From Pseudoxanthomonas spadix (GTDB taxonomy: Bacteria > Pseudomonadota > Gammaproteobacteria > Xanthomonadales > Xanthomonadaceae), in the NCBI RefSeq assembly GCF_003703395.1, contig NZ_RDQN01000003.1, forward strand, positions 372,001 to 436,000: a stretch of 64,000 nt of DNA, written 5' to 3'. Position numbers and translations under genes: made by a program. Under the pieces are notes generated by a model. The model searched no databases and was not told the origin of the DNA. It worked only from the letters and a program-made list of their open reading frames with translations. Below, piece by piece: positions 44,660-60,357 of this stretch; the stretch's first letter is position 1; every line of letters begins with the position of its first letter.

Positions 44660-45229
44660 TTACCTGCCGGTGTAGCCTTCCAGCATGTCCGACAACTCGT
44701 CGGCATGTTGTTCTTCCTGCTCCAGGATCGCTTCGAGCAGGCGCTTGGTGGTGGTGTCCTTGTCGCCGATGTAGTTGATCATCTGGCGGTAGCTGTCGAT
44801 GGCGATGCGCTCGGCGATCAGGTCTTCCTTGACCATGTCGTGCAGGTCGCTGCCTTCCTTGTATTCGGCGTGCGACCGCTGGCTTAGCGTGTCCGGGTTG
44901 AGATCCGGCTCGCCGCCCAACTGGACGATGCGTTCGGCCAGCTTGCCTGCGTGCTCCTGCTCCTGCTGGGCGTGCTCCAGGAACTCGGCCTTGATCGAGT
45001 CGGCCAGCATGCCCTTGGCCATGAAGTAGTGGCGGTAGTAGCGCAGCACGCACACGTACTCTGTGGCCAACGCTTCGTTGAGCAGCTTGATCACCTGGTC
45101 GCGGTCGGCGGTGTAGGTGTCGGTGATCGCGCCGTCCTCGATGCGCTTGCGCGCGTTGGCGCGCAGCGTGTCCCGGTCGGACAGGGCGCTGGCGGAAGTC
45201 TTGTCGAAGGTGGCGGGCGTGTGGGACAT
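44660..45229 (-). CDS. Ferritin-like (bacterioferritin-family) protein
   Basis: A 189-aa four-helix ferritin-like protein. Iron-binding residues appear in LLNEALATEYVCVLRYYRHY, FLEHAQQEQEHAGKLAERIV (ExxH) and the second pair LIAERIAIDSYRQMI ... LEQEEQHADELSDML. It has about 30 extra N-terminal residues compared with E. coli Bfr, and a heme-ligand Met is not obvious, so iron storage or a Dps-like detoxifying role are both possible. It lies immediately downstream of the peroxiredoxin gene on the same strand (39-base gap), supporting an oxidative-stress role. Confidence 0.85.
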   Translation of the reverse strand: MSHTPATFDKTSASALSDRDTLRANARKRIEDGAITDTYTADRDQVIKLLNEALATEYVCVLRYYRHYFMAKGMLADSIKAEFLEHAQQEQEHAGKLAERIVQLGGEPDLNPDTLSQRSHAEYKEGSDLHDMVKEDLIAERIAIDSYRQMINYIGDKDTTTKRLLEAILEQEEQHADELSDMLEGYTGR

Positions 45230-45267
45230 GTGTGGGTTCCTGTTTGTGCGATAGGGAAGAAAAAGGG

Positions 45268-45750
45268 TCAGGCGGGAATCTGCTGCAGCACCTGTTCGGC
45301 CGAGGACACCTTGAATTCGCCCGGCGCCTCGACCCAGATGTCCTGGACCACGCCGTCGACCGCGTACAGGGCATAGCGGCGCGAACGCAGGCCCATGCCG
45401 TTGCCGCTCAGGTCGATGTCCAGGCCCATGGCCCTGGTCAGCTCGGCGCTGCCGTCGGCCAGCAGTTGCAGGCCATCGGGCACATGCAGCGATTCGCCCC
45501 AGGCCTTCATCACGAAAGGGTCGTTGACCGCCACGCAGTAGACCTCGACGCCGCGCTTGCGGAATTCGTCGAAGTGCTCGATGAAGCCTGGCAGGTGGCG
45601 CTCGGAGCAGGTCGGGGTGAAGGCGCCGGGTACGCCGAACAGGACCACCTTGTGCGCCTGGAACAGGGTCGGCGTGTCGACCTTCTCCACCCCCTGGCGG
45701 ATGCGGTTGAGGGTGATCTCGGGGATGCGCTGGCCACGCTGGATGGTCAT
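45268..45750 (-). CDS. Peroxiredoxin (Prx5/AhpE-like redoxin)
   Basis: Reduces peroxides through a reactive cysteine. The 160-aa protein has the Prx5 signature VLFGVPGAFTPTCSERHLPG with the peroxidatic Cys48, followed by VAVNDPFVMKAWGE and LADGSAELTRAMGLDIDLSG, typical of the Prx5 group. No clear resolving Cys is seen, so it probably uses glutathione or glutaredoxin. I preferred MTIQRGQRIPEITL (45750) over an ATG two codons upstream. It is adjacent to the ferritin-like gene. Confidence 0.9.
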   Translation of the reverse strand: MTIQRGQRIPEITLNRIRQGVEKVDTPTLFQAHKVVLFGVPGAFTPTCSERHLPGFIEHFDEFRKRGVEVYCVAVNDPFVMKAWGESLHVPDGLQLLADGSAELTRAMGLDIDLSGNGMGLRSRRYALYAVDGVVQDIWVEAPGEFKVSSAEQVLQQIPA

Positions 45751-45840
45751 GGGCAAGTCTCGTCAAGGGGCGCGCCCGCCGCGCTGGCGGGTGCATGAAC
45801 GCCACCCTAGGAGCGGCCATGGGAAGGGCGCGTCAAGGCC

Positions 45841-45868
45841 CTTGAAAACTGCCTGGAGGCGCCTATCT
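45841..45868 (+). promoter_or_regulatory. Heat-shock (sigma-32-type) promoter candidate for hsp20
   Basis: CTTGAAA at 45841-45847, a 14-base spacer and CCTATCT at 45862-45868 resemble the sigma-32 pattern (CTTGAAA, 13-15 bases, CCCCATnT). It ends 73 bases before the hsp20 ATG. Confidence 0.4.
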
Positions 45869-45941
45869 GCTGGCCATGGAGGCCACGGGCCCCTGCCGCG
45901 CCGCAGTCGCGGAATGTCGGCAACCAAACAGGAGACATGCC

Positions 45942-46385
45942 ATGAATTTTGTGCGCTACAACGGCTGGTCCGGCCTTCCTGCCCAGGCCGATCTGGGCCG
46001 GGTCATCGAGCGTTTCGTGCAGGCCAATCAGTCCCCCGAACAAGCCGAATGGTCGCCGCCGGTGGACGTGAAGGAAGAAGCCACCCGGTTCGTGATCTTC
46101 GCCGATCTGCCGGGCGTGGACCTGGATACGATCGAGGTGCAGATGGACAAGAATGTGCTCAGCATCCGCGGCCAGCGGGCCGCGCCGGAGGCGGGCGAAG
46201 ACCAGCGCTTCACGCGCCAGGAGCGCCGCCACGGCAGGTTTGCCCGCAGCTTCACCCTGCCGGAAACCGCCGATGCCGACGGCATCGTGGCTTCGGGCCG
46301 CGACGGGGTGCTGGAAGTGGTGATTCCCAAGCGTGCGCAGGCCGCGCCGCGCCGGATCCAGGTGGGGCGCGAATCGATCCAGTAA
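45942..46385 (+). CDS. Small heat-shock protein Hsp20
   Basis: A 147-aa alpha-crystallin-type chaperone that holds unfolding proteins. The alpha-crystallin domain spans ~40-130: WSPPVDVKEEATRFVIFADL, PGVDLDTIEVQMDKNVLSIR, FARSFTLPETADADGIVAS and GVLEVVIPKR, followed by a short tail. A strong AGGAG precedes the ATG. A sigma-32-like promoter is upstream and a cbpA chaperone gene follows. Confidence 0.95.
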   Translation: MNFVRYNGWSGLPAQADLGRVIERFVQANQSPEQAEWSPPVDVKEEATRFVIFADLPGVDLDTIEVQMDKNVLSIRGQRAAPEAGEDQRFTRQERRHGRFARSFTLPETADADGIVASGRDGVLEVVIPKRAQAAPRRIQVGRESIQ

Positions 46386-46463
46386 GCTGTACGCCGCCAG
46401 CCCGGATTGCCGGGCGCGAGTGACGGGCGTGATGTGCTGTTGAATGCATCAGGCCCAGGTTCA

Positions 46464-46495
46464 AGCCCGCGGCTGCGAGGTCGCGGGCTTTTCTT
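46464..46495 (+). terminator. Intrinsic terminator between hsp20 and cbpA
   Basis: AAGCCCGCG, a 10-base loop and CGCGGGCTT form a stem ending in TTTTCTT. It separates hsp20 from the CbpA gene that starts at 46508; readthrough or a promoter inside would be needed for the latter. Confidence 0.6.
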
Positions 46496-46507
46496 GCTGG
46501 AGGTGCG

Positions 46508-47389
46508 ATGGAATTCAAGGATTACTACCAGACGCTGGGCGTTGAACCCACGGCCGGCGAAGCGGAGATCAAGAGCGCCTACCGCCGCCTGGCGCGCAAG
46601 TACCACCCCGATGTCAGCAAGGAAGCCGATGCCGAGGACAGGTTCAAGGCCGTCAACGAGGCCTACGAAGCGTTGCGCGATCCGGAAAAACGCGCGGCCT
46701 ACGACCAGCTGCGCGCGCGCGGCTACCGGCCTGGGCAGGAATACCAGCCACAGGATTTCGGCGGCCGTCCCGGTCAGGGCTTCGATTTCGAGGAGGTATT
46801 CGGCAGCACCGGCGGCGGCGGTGCCGGCTTCAGTGATTTCTTCGAGAACCTGTTCGGCCAGCGCGCCCGCGGCGGCGGTCCGGGCTTTGGCGGTCAGGCG
46901 CCGCGCGGAGAGACCCGCGCCCGGCTGTCGGTGCCGCTGCGCGCGGTCTACGAGGGCAGCACCATCAGGGTGACCGTCAACGGCAGACAGCTGGACGTGC
47001 GCGTGCCCAAGGGCATCAGGCCCGGCCAGGCGATCCGGCTGGCCGGACAGGGCAGTGGCGGTGGCAACCTGCTGCTGGAGGTGGAATACGCCGCCGACCC
47101 GCAGTTCGAGGTGGATGGCAGCAACGTGATCCACGTATTGCAGGTCACACCGTGGCAGGCCGCGCTCGGCGCCACGGTCAGCGTGCCGACCTTGGGCGGG
47201 CCGGTGGAATTGAAGGTGCCGGCCGGTTCGGAAGCCGGTCGCAAGCTGCGCCTGCGCGGTCGCGGCCTGCCAGGCGCGCAGCCGGGCGACCAGATCGTGG
47301 AGCTGGAGATCACCGCGCCGCGCCCGGAGACCGAGGCCCAGCGCAAGGCCTACGAGAAGCTGGCCAAGGCGTTCGCGTCCCAAGCCTGA
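46508..47389 (+). CDS. cbpA: DnaJ-class co-chaperone CbpA (zinc-finger-less)
   Basis: A 293-aa J-domain protein. J domain at 1-70 with the HPD motif (residues 33-35, in KYHPDVSK), Gly/Phe-rich region ~85-135 (GGGGAGFSDFFENLFGQRAR), then two C-terminal substrate-binding domains (TRARLSVPLRAVYEGSTIRV, VPKGIRPGQAIRLAGQG). It lacks the CxxCxGxG zinc finger of DnaJ, as expected for CbpA. Together with hsp20 it forms a chaperone pair. A GGAGG precedes the ATG. Confidence 0.93.
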   Translation: MEFKDYYQTLGVEPTAGEAEIKSAYRRLARKYHPDVSKEADAEDRFKAVNEAYEALRDPEKRAAYDQLRARGYRPGQEYQPQDFGGRPGQGFDFEEVFGSTGGGGAGFSDFFENLFGQRARGGGPGFGGQAPRGETRARLSVPLRAVYEGSTIRVTVNGRQLDVRVPKGIRPGQAIRLAGQGSGGGNLLLEVEYAADPQFEVDGSNVIHVLQVTPWQAALGATVSVPTLGGPVELKVPAGSEAGRKLRLRGRGLPGAQPGDQIVELEITAPRPETEAQRKAYEKLAKAFASQA

Positions 47390-47471
47390 ACCGGCCGGTG
47401 CAGAAAGACCGGATCCCGACCAGGCGTCTGTGTAGCGCCCCATCGCGGCCATGTCCCGAAAAGGGGATAAA

Positions 47472-47584
47472 GGCCTACGGGAAAGCCCATCGCGGCCGGG
47501 CCGCATCGCGGGGATTTGCCCCCTCTCCCCCGCTCGCGGGGGAGAGGGGGCTCCGAACGCGTCGAGCAGACAGTTGCTCCTACG
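47472..47584. repeat. Composite intergenic repeat, copy 2 of an inverted pair
   Basis: Reverse-complement copy of 36739-36860. It includes a perfect 34-bp palindrome at 47516-47549 (16-bp arms, centre TC) and ends CAGTTGCTCCTACGGG. Differences from copy 1 are single bases and a short indel by eye. Confidence 0.8.
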
Positions 47585-47597
47585 GGCGCCCGGCAGC

Positions 47598-47990
47598 TCA
47601 GGCGGCCGGCAATGGCGGCTCGCTGCTGGCGCTGAGGATGCGTTCGATCACTTCTGACAGTTCGTCCTCGGAAAACGGCTTGGTCAGATAGGCCTTGGCG
47701 CCCTGGCGCATGCCCCACATGCGATCGGTATCCTGGTCCTTGGTCGTGACCAGGATCACCGGAATGTGGCTGGTGGTCGCTTCGCGGCTGAGCTGGCGGG
47801 TGGCCTGGAAGCCGTTGAGATTGGGCATGACCACATCCATCAGGACCATGTCCGGCAACTCGCGCTTGGCCACTTCAACACCCTGCGCGCCGTCCTCGGC
47901 CGTGATCGAGGCGTGCCCCAGCTTTTCCACGATGCGCTGGATGCCCAGCAACTGCGACGGTGAATCGTCGACGATCAAAATCCGTGCCAT
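47598..47990 (-). CDS. Single-domain response regulator, PilH-like
   Basis: A 130-aa CheY-like receiver with no output domain. Acidic pocket DD at residues 8-9, phospho-acceptor Asp52 in VLMDVVMPNLNG, and the conserved Lys in AYLTKPFSEDEL. The sequence strongly resembles PilH of twitching-motility chemotaxis-like systems, which dampens type IV pilus control. No other pil/chp genes are nearby, so it is either an orphan PilH or another stand-alone regulator. A TACAAT box on the minus strand (48020-48025) lies about 30 bases upstream. Confidence 0.85.
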   Translation of the reverse strand: MARILIVDDSPSQLLGIQRIVEKLGHASITAEDGAQGVEVAKRELPDMVLMDVVMPNLNGFQATRQLSREATTSHIPVILVTTKDQDTDRMWGMRQGAKAYLTKPFSEDELSEVIERILSASSEPPLPAA

Positions 47991-48164
47991 GCGATAACCC
48001 CCTGATTGTCCCCGCGCCGATTGTAGAGGCTGTTCATGGACAAGGTAATACGCCGGTGACCGGTCGGCGGTGCCGATGTTCCGCTCGTCCGTCGGCGCTC
48101 CCACGCGGCCACGCGGCCGCTCTGAAAGCATGAAGACCATCACACTTGCGGGTATCGACGGTCC

Positions 48165-48758
48165 TCATCGAACCACGCTGGCGCGTTTCTCGTCGATCCA
48201 CTTCGAGGCCTGCGCCGGCGTATAGGCCTGCATCCAGCCCAGCATCGCGTCGATGTCCTCGCCGTACCACAGGTCGGCGCGCTGGTCCGGGTGCAGGAAA
48301 CCTTCTTCGACCATGCGATCGATCATGCCGATCAGCGGTGCGTAGAAGCGGTCCATGTCCAGGAACGCGCACGGCTTGTTGCCGATGCCCAGCTGGCGCC
48401 AGGTGAGCATCTCGAAGATCTCCTCCATGGTGCCAAAGCCGCCGGGCAGGGTGACAAAGCCATCGGCCAGTTCGAACATGCGCGCCTTGCGCTCGTGCAT
48501 GGAACCGACGACCTCCAGCCGGGTCAGGCCGCGATGGGCGACTTCCCAGTCGGCCAGCTGTTGCGGAATGACGCCGGTGACCTGGCCGCCGGCCTCCAGG
48601 ACCGCGTTGGCCACCGTGCCCATCAGACCGACGTTGCCGCCGCCATAGACCAGGCGCAGGCCGTCGGCGGCCAGGCGCCTGCCCAGTTCGGCCGCGCGCT
48701 GGGCGTAGAGCGGCTTGGAGCCGGGGTTGGAGCCGCAGTAGACGCAGATGCTTTTCAT
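48165..48758 (-). CDS. LOG-family nucleotide 5'-monophosphate phosphoribohydrolase
   Basis: A 197-aa Rossmann-like protein of the LOG (lysine-decarboxylase-like, TIGR00730) family. These enzymes split ribose-5-phosphate from nucleotide monophosphates, including cytokinin precursors. Visible motifs: MKSICVYCGSNPGSKPLYA, LVYGGGNVGLMGTVANAV, and LPGGFGTMEEIFEMLTWRQL with the PGGxGTxxE signature. The start MKSICVYC is standard for the family; no Shine-Dalgarno sequence is evident. A heptamer-repeat array begins 12 bases upstream of its start. Confidence 0.92.
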   Translation of the reverse strand: MKSICVYCGSNPGSKPLYAQRAAELGRRLAADGLRLVYGGGNVGLMGTVANAVLEAGGQVTGVIPQQLADWEVAHRGLTRLEVVGSMHERKARMFELADGFVTLPGGFGTMEEIFEMLTWRQLGIGNKPCAFLDMDRFYAPLIGMIDRMVEEGFLHPDQRADLWYGEDIDAMLGWMQAYTPAQASKWIDEKRASVVR

Positions 48759-48769
48759 GATCAGGAGCC

Positions 48770-49036
48770 GGGACTGGGGACTGGGGTTTCGGGACCCGGG
48801 ACTGGTTTCGGGACCCGGGACCCGGGACCCGCAAGGCAGGATCTTTGGCCTCGCTCTCCTGTCAGGGCCTTTTGAAGCAATTTGCATCCGGACCGAGAAA
48901 CCGGGGCTCAACCAGTCCCGACCGGATCAGGCTCTTCCGGGTCCCGGGTCCCGGGTCCCGGGTCCCGAAACCCGAAACCCGAAACCCGAAACCCGAGTCC
49001 CGAGTCCCGAGTCCCGAGTCCCGAGTCCCGAGTCCC
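48770..49036. repeat. Large foldback heptamer-repeat array between lpd and the LOG gene
   Basis: Arm 1 (48770-48830) is built of GGGACTG, GGGTTTC and GGGACCC units. Arm 2 (48939-49036) is 4 x GGGTCCC, 4 x GAAACCC, 6 x GAGTCCC with no mismatch. The arms are complementary in type and separated by ~108 unique bases. The array ends 5 bases before the lpd stop codon. Confidence 0.9.
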
Positions 49037-49041
49037 GGCCT

Positions 49042-51853
<2,812 letters not shown>

Positions 51854-51902
51854 GCGGGGAGCGTCCTAGATGTCTCGTCGGTAGGGATTGGATTGCGGTG
51901 TT

Positions 51903-54731
<2,829 letters not shown>

Positions 54732-54825
54732 GGTGATTGCCTGCGGCGTCTTTTGTGGGGTTGGAGAGCCCGCGGAGGCAGCGAAACAGGCCGGTCAGGG
54801 CGCGCTGGAGCCGCGAAACCAGAAA

Positions 54826-54831
54826 ATTATA
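54826..54831 (-). promoter_or_regulatory. -10 box for sucA
   Basis: A perfect TATAAT on the minus strand, 95 bases before the sucA ATG. The matching -35 position is GC-rich and poor. Confidence 0.5.
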
Positions 54832-54926
54832 GGCCTCGCCCTGAACCCCGGCGGTCACGCGTGCCGGATTGCCGGAACGCACCAAGGCAATGCCCCACTA
54901 TGCGGGACATTGCCTGTGGCCGGCTT

Positions 54927-55397
54927 TCACAGCCCCAGGGCGCGCAGTTCGGTGCAGGGCCGGGCGCGTTCCCAGAAGCGGCCAAATTCATCGCGCAGCT
55001 GGCGACTGCGCCCCGGTGCGGCCAGCTCGGCCTGGCCCTCGAAGCGATGGCCGAGCGGGCGGAAGTAATAGCCGCCGCCATCGCTGGCGACGAACGCACC
55101 GGCATAGCTGCGGTCGACCGGCTCATCGACCGCGCGCAGGACAAAGCTGCTGGGCAGGCGCTGGGCCAGGGTCAGCAAGGCCGAGCCGGCGCGCTGCGGC
55201 ACCAGCGGGTCCTGCAACAGGATGCGGATCTGTGCGCCACGATGGTGCACGGCCAGGGCGCGCAGGGCATCGAGCACGGCCGGCGCATCGAGCAGGCCGG
55301 GGTCCAGTTCGCGGCTGTAGATGCACAGCAGGCTGCGGGTGTCCTGGGCCAGGGCCGCCACGGTCTGGATGGCCTGGGCCTGGTGTTCGACTTCCAC
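54927..55397 (-). CDS. Conserved hypothetical protein, third gene of the roxA unit
   Basis: A 156-aa soluble protein whose function I do not recognise. It begins MEVEHQAQAIQTVAALAQ and contains SLLCIYSRELDPGLLDAPAV, HRGAQIRILLQDPLVPQRAG and GAFVASDGGGYYFRPLGHRF. The strand-helix rhythm and the YSRELDP/RILLQDP stretches recall phospholipase-D-like nucleotidyl or DUF7931-type proteins, but no HKD motif is visible. GTG 55397 lies 4 bases after the acetyltransferase stop, so translation is probably coupled and the gene belongs with roxA and the acetyltransferase. Confidence 0.7.
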   Translation of the reverse strand: MEVEHQAQAIQTVAALAQDTRSLLCIYSRELDPGLLDAPAVLDALRALAVHHRGAQIRILLQDPLVPQRAGSALLTLAQRLPSSFVLRAVDEPVDRSYAGAFVASDGGGYYFRPLGHRFEGQAELAAPGRSRQLRDEFGRFWERARPCTELRALGL

Positions 55398-55401
55398 CGC
55401 C

Positions 55402-55848
55402 TCAGCCCTTGAGCTTGAGCCGCATGAACTGGTGTTGGATGCCGACGTCGTCGAAGGGTTCGCCTTCGACCACGAAGCCGTGCCGGGTATAGAAGCCTTC
55501 GGCAGCCACCTGCGCATACAGGATCAGTTCGGACCAGCCGTGACTGCGGGCCTTGTCGATCATGGCCAGCAGCAGCGCCTGGCCGACACCCTTGCCGCGC
55601 CAGGGCTTGAGCACCGCCAGGCGGCTGAAGCGACCGTCCGGGGTGAGCCGGGCGGTGCCGATCGGCGCGCCGTGGGCATTGACCGCCAGGATGTGTTCGG
55701 CGACCGGGTCCATCGAATCCCATTCGGTATCCATCGGCGCGTGCTGCTCGGTGACGAAGACCGTCTCGCGCACCGCCCGCAAGGCCTCGCGGTCGGCGAT
55801 GAACGAGGCAGGGCGCAGGGTGAACTCAGCGGTGGTCGTTGTACTCAT
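55402..55848 (-). CDS. GNAT-family N-acetyltransferase
   Basis: A 148-aa acetyl-CoA-dependent acetyltransferase. The acetyl-CoA loop is LAVLKPWRGKGVGQALLLAM (R-x-x-G-x-G), followed by LILYAQVAAEGFYTRHGFVV, the usual beta5-alpha4 region, and GEPFDDVGIQHQFMRLKL at the end. The substrate is unknown. The start codon lies inside the end of roxA (overlap of 23 bases for ATG 55848, 29 for ATG 55854). Beside a ribosomal oxygenase, a role in modifying ribosomal proteins is conceivable, but that is only inference from position. Confidence 0.88.
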   Translation of the reverse strand: MSTTTTAEFTLRPASFIADREALRAVRETVFVTEQHAPMDTEWDSMDPVAEHILAVNAHGAPIGTARLTPDGRFSRLAVLKPWRGKGVGQALLLAMIDKARSHGWSELILYAQVAAEGFYTRHGFVVEGEPFDDVGIQHQFMRLKLKG

Positions 55849-57055
55849 CGGCATTGGCTTCGGGCAGCACGTAGTGGCCGGACGTTATCAGAACCAGGAC
55901 CGCCTCGCGGCCTTGTTCGCCCAAGGTCTGGTACAGCGCGGCGTCGATCCGCTCGGCCGCCGCCAGGGCGCGCGCGTCGCGCACCGCCATCGGCAGCGCC
56001 TGGCCGCTGGCGAACAGCACCGCGCCCTTGCTGGCCCGGCGCCAGGCCATGCGGGTCATCGGGTGGCGCTGCAGCGTGGCGCCCTGGCTCAGCGCGAACT
56101 GCAGCTGGATCAGCGACGGGGCCTGCGCTGGCGCTGCGGCCTGCCCGGCGCTGCGGTAGGTGGTGATGAAGCGGCCGAACCACTCGCCCAGCCGGTCCGG
56201 GTCATTCATGCGCAGCGCATTGAGTGCCTCGACCACCCGGCCCATGGCGGTGGCGTCGATCTCGTTGGGATCGGTCGGCGGGGCCAGGTCGGGGTCCCGA
56301 TAGCGGATCGCCTCGTCGGCCTCGGCCACCAGGGTGTCCAGGTAGTCGGCAATCAGTTCGGCCGAGGAGGGCGCGCGCATGCCCACCGAGAAGGTCAGGC
56401 ACGGGTCCTGGGCCACCCCCAGGTGGGGCACGCCCGGCGGCAGGTACAGCATGTCGCCCGGACCCAGCACCCAGTCATGGGTCGGGGTGAACTGGCGCAG
56501 CAGCTTGAGCTCGACATCGTCACGGAACTCCAGCGGCGGATTGTCCGAGGCGTCGATCTGCCAGCGGCGCTGGCCGTGGGCCTGCAGCAGGAACACGTCG
56601 TACTGATCCACGTGCGCCCCGACCGAGCCGCCGGTCGCCGCGAAACTGACCATGATGTCGTCGATGCGCCAGCGCGGCAGGAAGTCGAAGGCGTCCAGCA
56701 ACGCGGCCACGTCCGGGTCCCACTTGTCCACGTCCTGCACCAGCAGGGTCCAGTCGTGGTCGGGCATGGTCGGGAACTGGTCTTCCTCGAACGGGCCGCT
56801 GCGCAGCGACCAGCCGTCGCTGGCGCGGTCATGGGTGATCAGCCGCGAGAGCGCGGCTTCCTCGCAGGCCAGTCCGGCCAGCTCGTCCGGCTCGATCGGC
56901 GAGACCAGGCCGGGGAAGGCGTTGCGGACCAGCAACGGGCGCTTCTGCCAGTAACGGCGCAGGAACAGCTGTGGCGGCATGCCCAGCGGCGGCCGCCTGG
57001 ACGCGTCGACTTCGATCGGCGGCAGGGTGGGGGACTTGGCGGTTTTTTTGGTCAT
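55826..57055 (-). CDS. roxA: Ribosomal-protein oxygenase RoxA (YcfD-like JmjC/cupin)
   Basis: A 2-oxoglutarate/Fe(II) oxygenase; the E. coli homologue hydroxylates an arginine of ribosomal protein L16. The 409-aa protein has the iron triad His148, Asp150 (GAHVDQYDVFLLQ) and His211 (YLPPGVPHLGV), spaced as in YcfD, plus WQKRPLLVRNAFPGL near the N-terminus and a C-terminal winged-helix-like region. Length and order match the family. It overlaps the acetyltransferase start. A 72-bp hairpin repeat lies between purB and this gene. Confidence 0.93.
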   Translation of the reverse strand: MTKKTAKSPTLPPIEVDASRRPPLGMPPQLFLRRYWQKRPLLVRNAFPGLVSPIEPDELAGLACEEAALSRLITHDRASDGWSLRSGPFEEDQFPTMPDHDWTLLVQDVDKWDPDVAALLDAFDFLPRWRIDDIMVSFAATGGSVGAHVDQYDVFLLQAHGQRRWQIDASDNPPLEFRDDVELKLLRQFTPTHDWVLGPGDMLYLPPGVPHLGVAQDPCLTFSVGMRAPSSAELIADYLDTLVAEADEAIRYRDPDLAPPTDPNEIDATAMGRVVEALNALRMNDPDRLGEWFGRFITTYRSAGQAAAPAQAPSLIQLQFALSQGATLQRHPMTRMAWRRASKGAVLFASGQALPMAVRDARALAAAERIDAALYQTLGEQGREAVLVLITSGHYVLPEANADEYNDHR

Positions 57056-57117
57056 CGACGTGGGCGGCAGAGGTGGGAGAGACGCATCGGCTGTACCAGA
57101 GGTGGCGGTCGGCTGTT

Positions 57118-57189
57118 GTAGGAGCGCACCGCAGGGGCGCGAGGGGCTTTACCGGCAAAGCCCCTCGCGGCCCTGCGGTCCGCTCCTAC
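57118..57189. repeat. 72-bp near-perfect hairpin repeat between purB and roxA
   Basis: GTAGGAGCG ... CGCGAGGGGCTTT pairs almost completely with AAAGCCCCTCGCG ... CGCTCCTAC around a short ACCGGC loop. The first 25 bases are identical to 36856-36880. It begins 4 bases after the purB stop on the minus strand, so it probably protects or ends the purB mRNA. It resembles GTAGGAGC-type REP elements of Stenotrophomonas and Pseudomonas. Confidence 0.8.
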
Positions 57190-57192
57190 GGG

Positions 57193-58662
<1,470 letters not shown>

Positions 58663-58759
58663 TCACGCGCCGGGGGCGTATCCTGCGCCGCTTCAAGCCA
58701 GCCGTTGCGGACTGACCACCGCGTGCCAGCCGTAACCTTGTCCACAAGGAAACACGCTG

Positions 58760-60169
<1,410 letters not shown>

Positions 60170-60357
60170 TCGAACGCCTAAGCGTGCGACGCGGGGCCGG
60201 ACGCGCGCGGTCGACCGGTGGCAGAGGCAATGACGACTTACGTGGCGGAACTGCCGCGCGGGTTGCCGAGGCAGGCGCCCACCGGGGCGTGATGGCTGTC
60301 GCCAAGCGCGACCGGGTGCGTTAAAACAGGGGGCTTGCCGACCGAAGGGGAAACTCC

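Noticed and set aside
48939-49036. Possible CRISPR array
   Set aside because: The units are 7 bases in direct contact with no spacers, and no cas genes are nearby.
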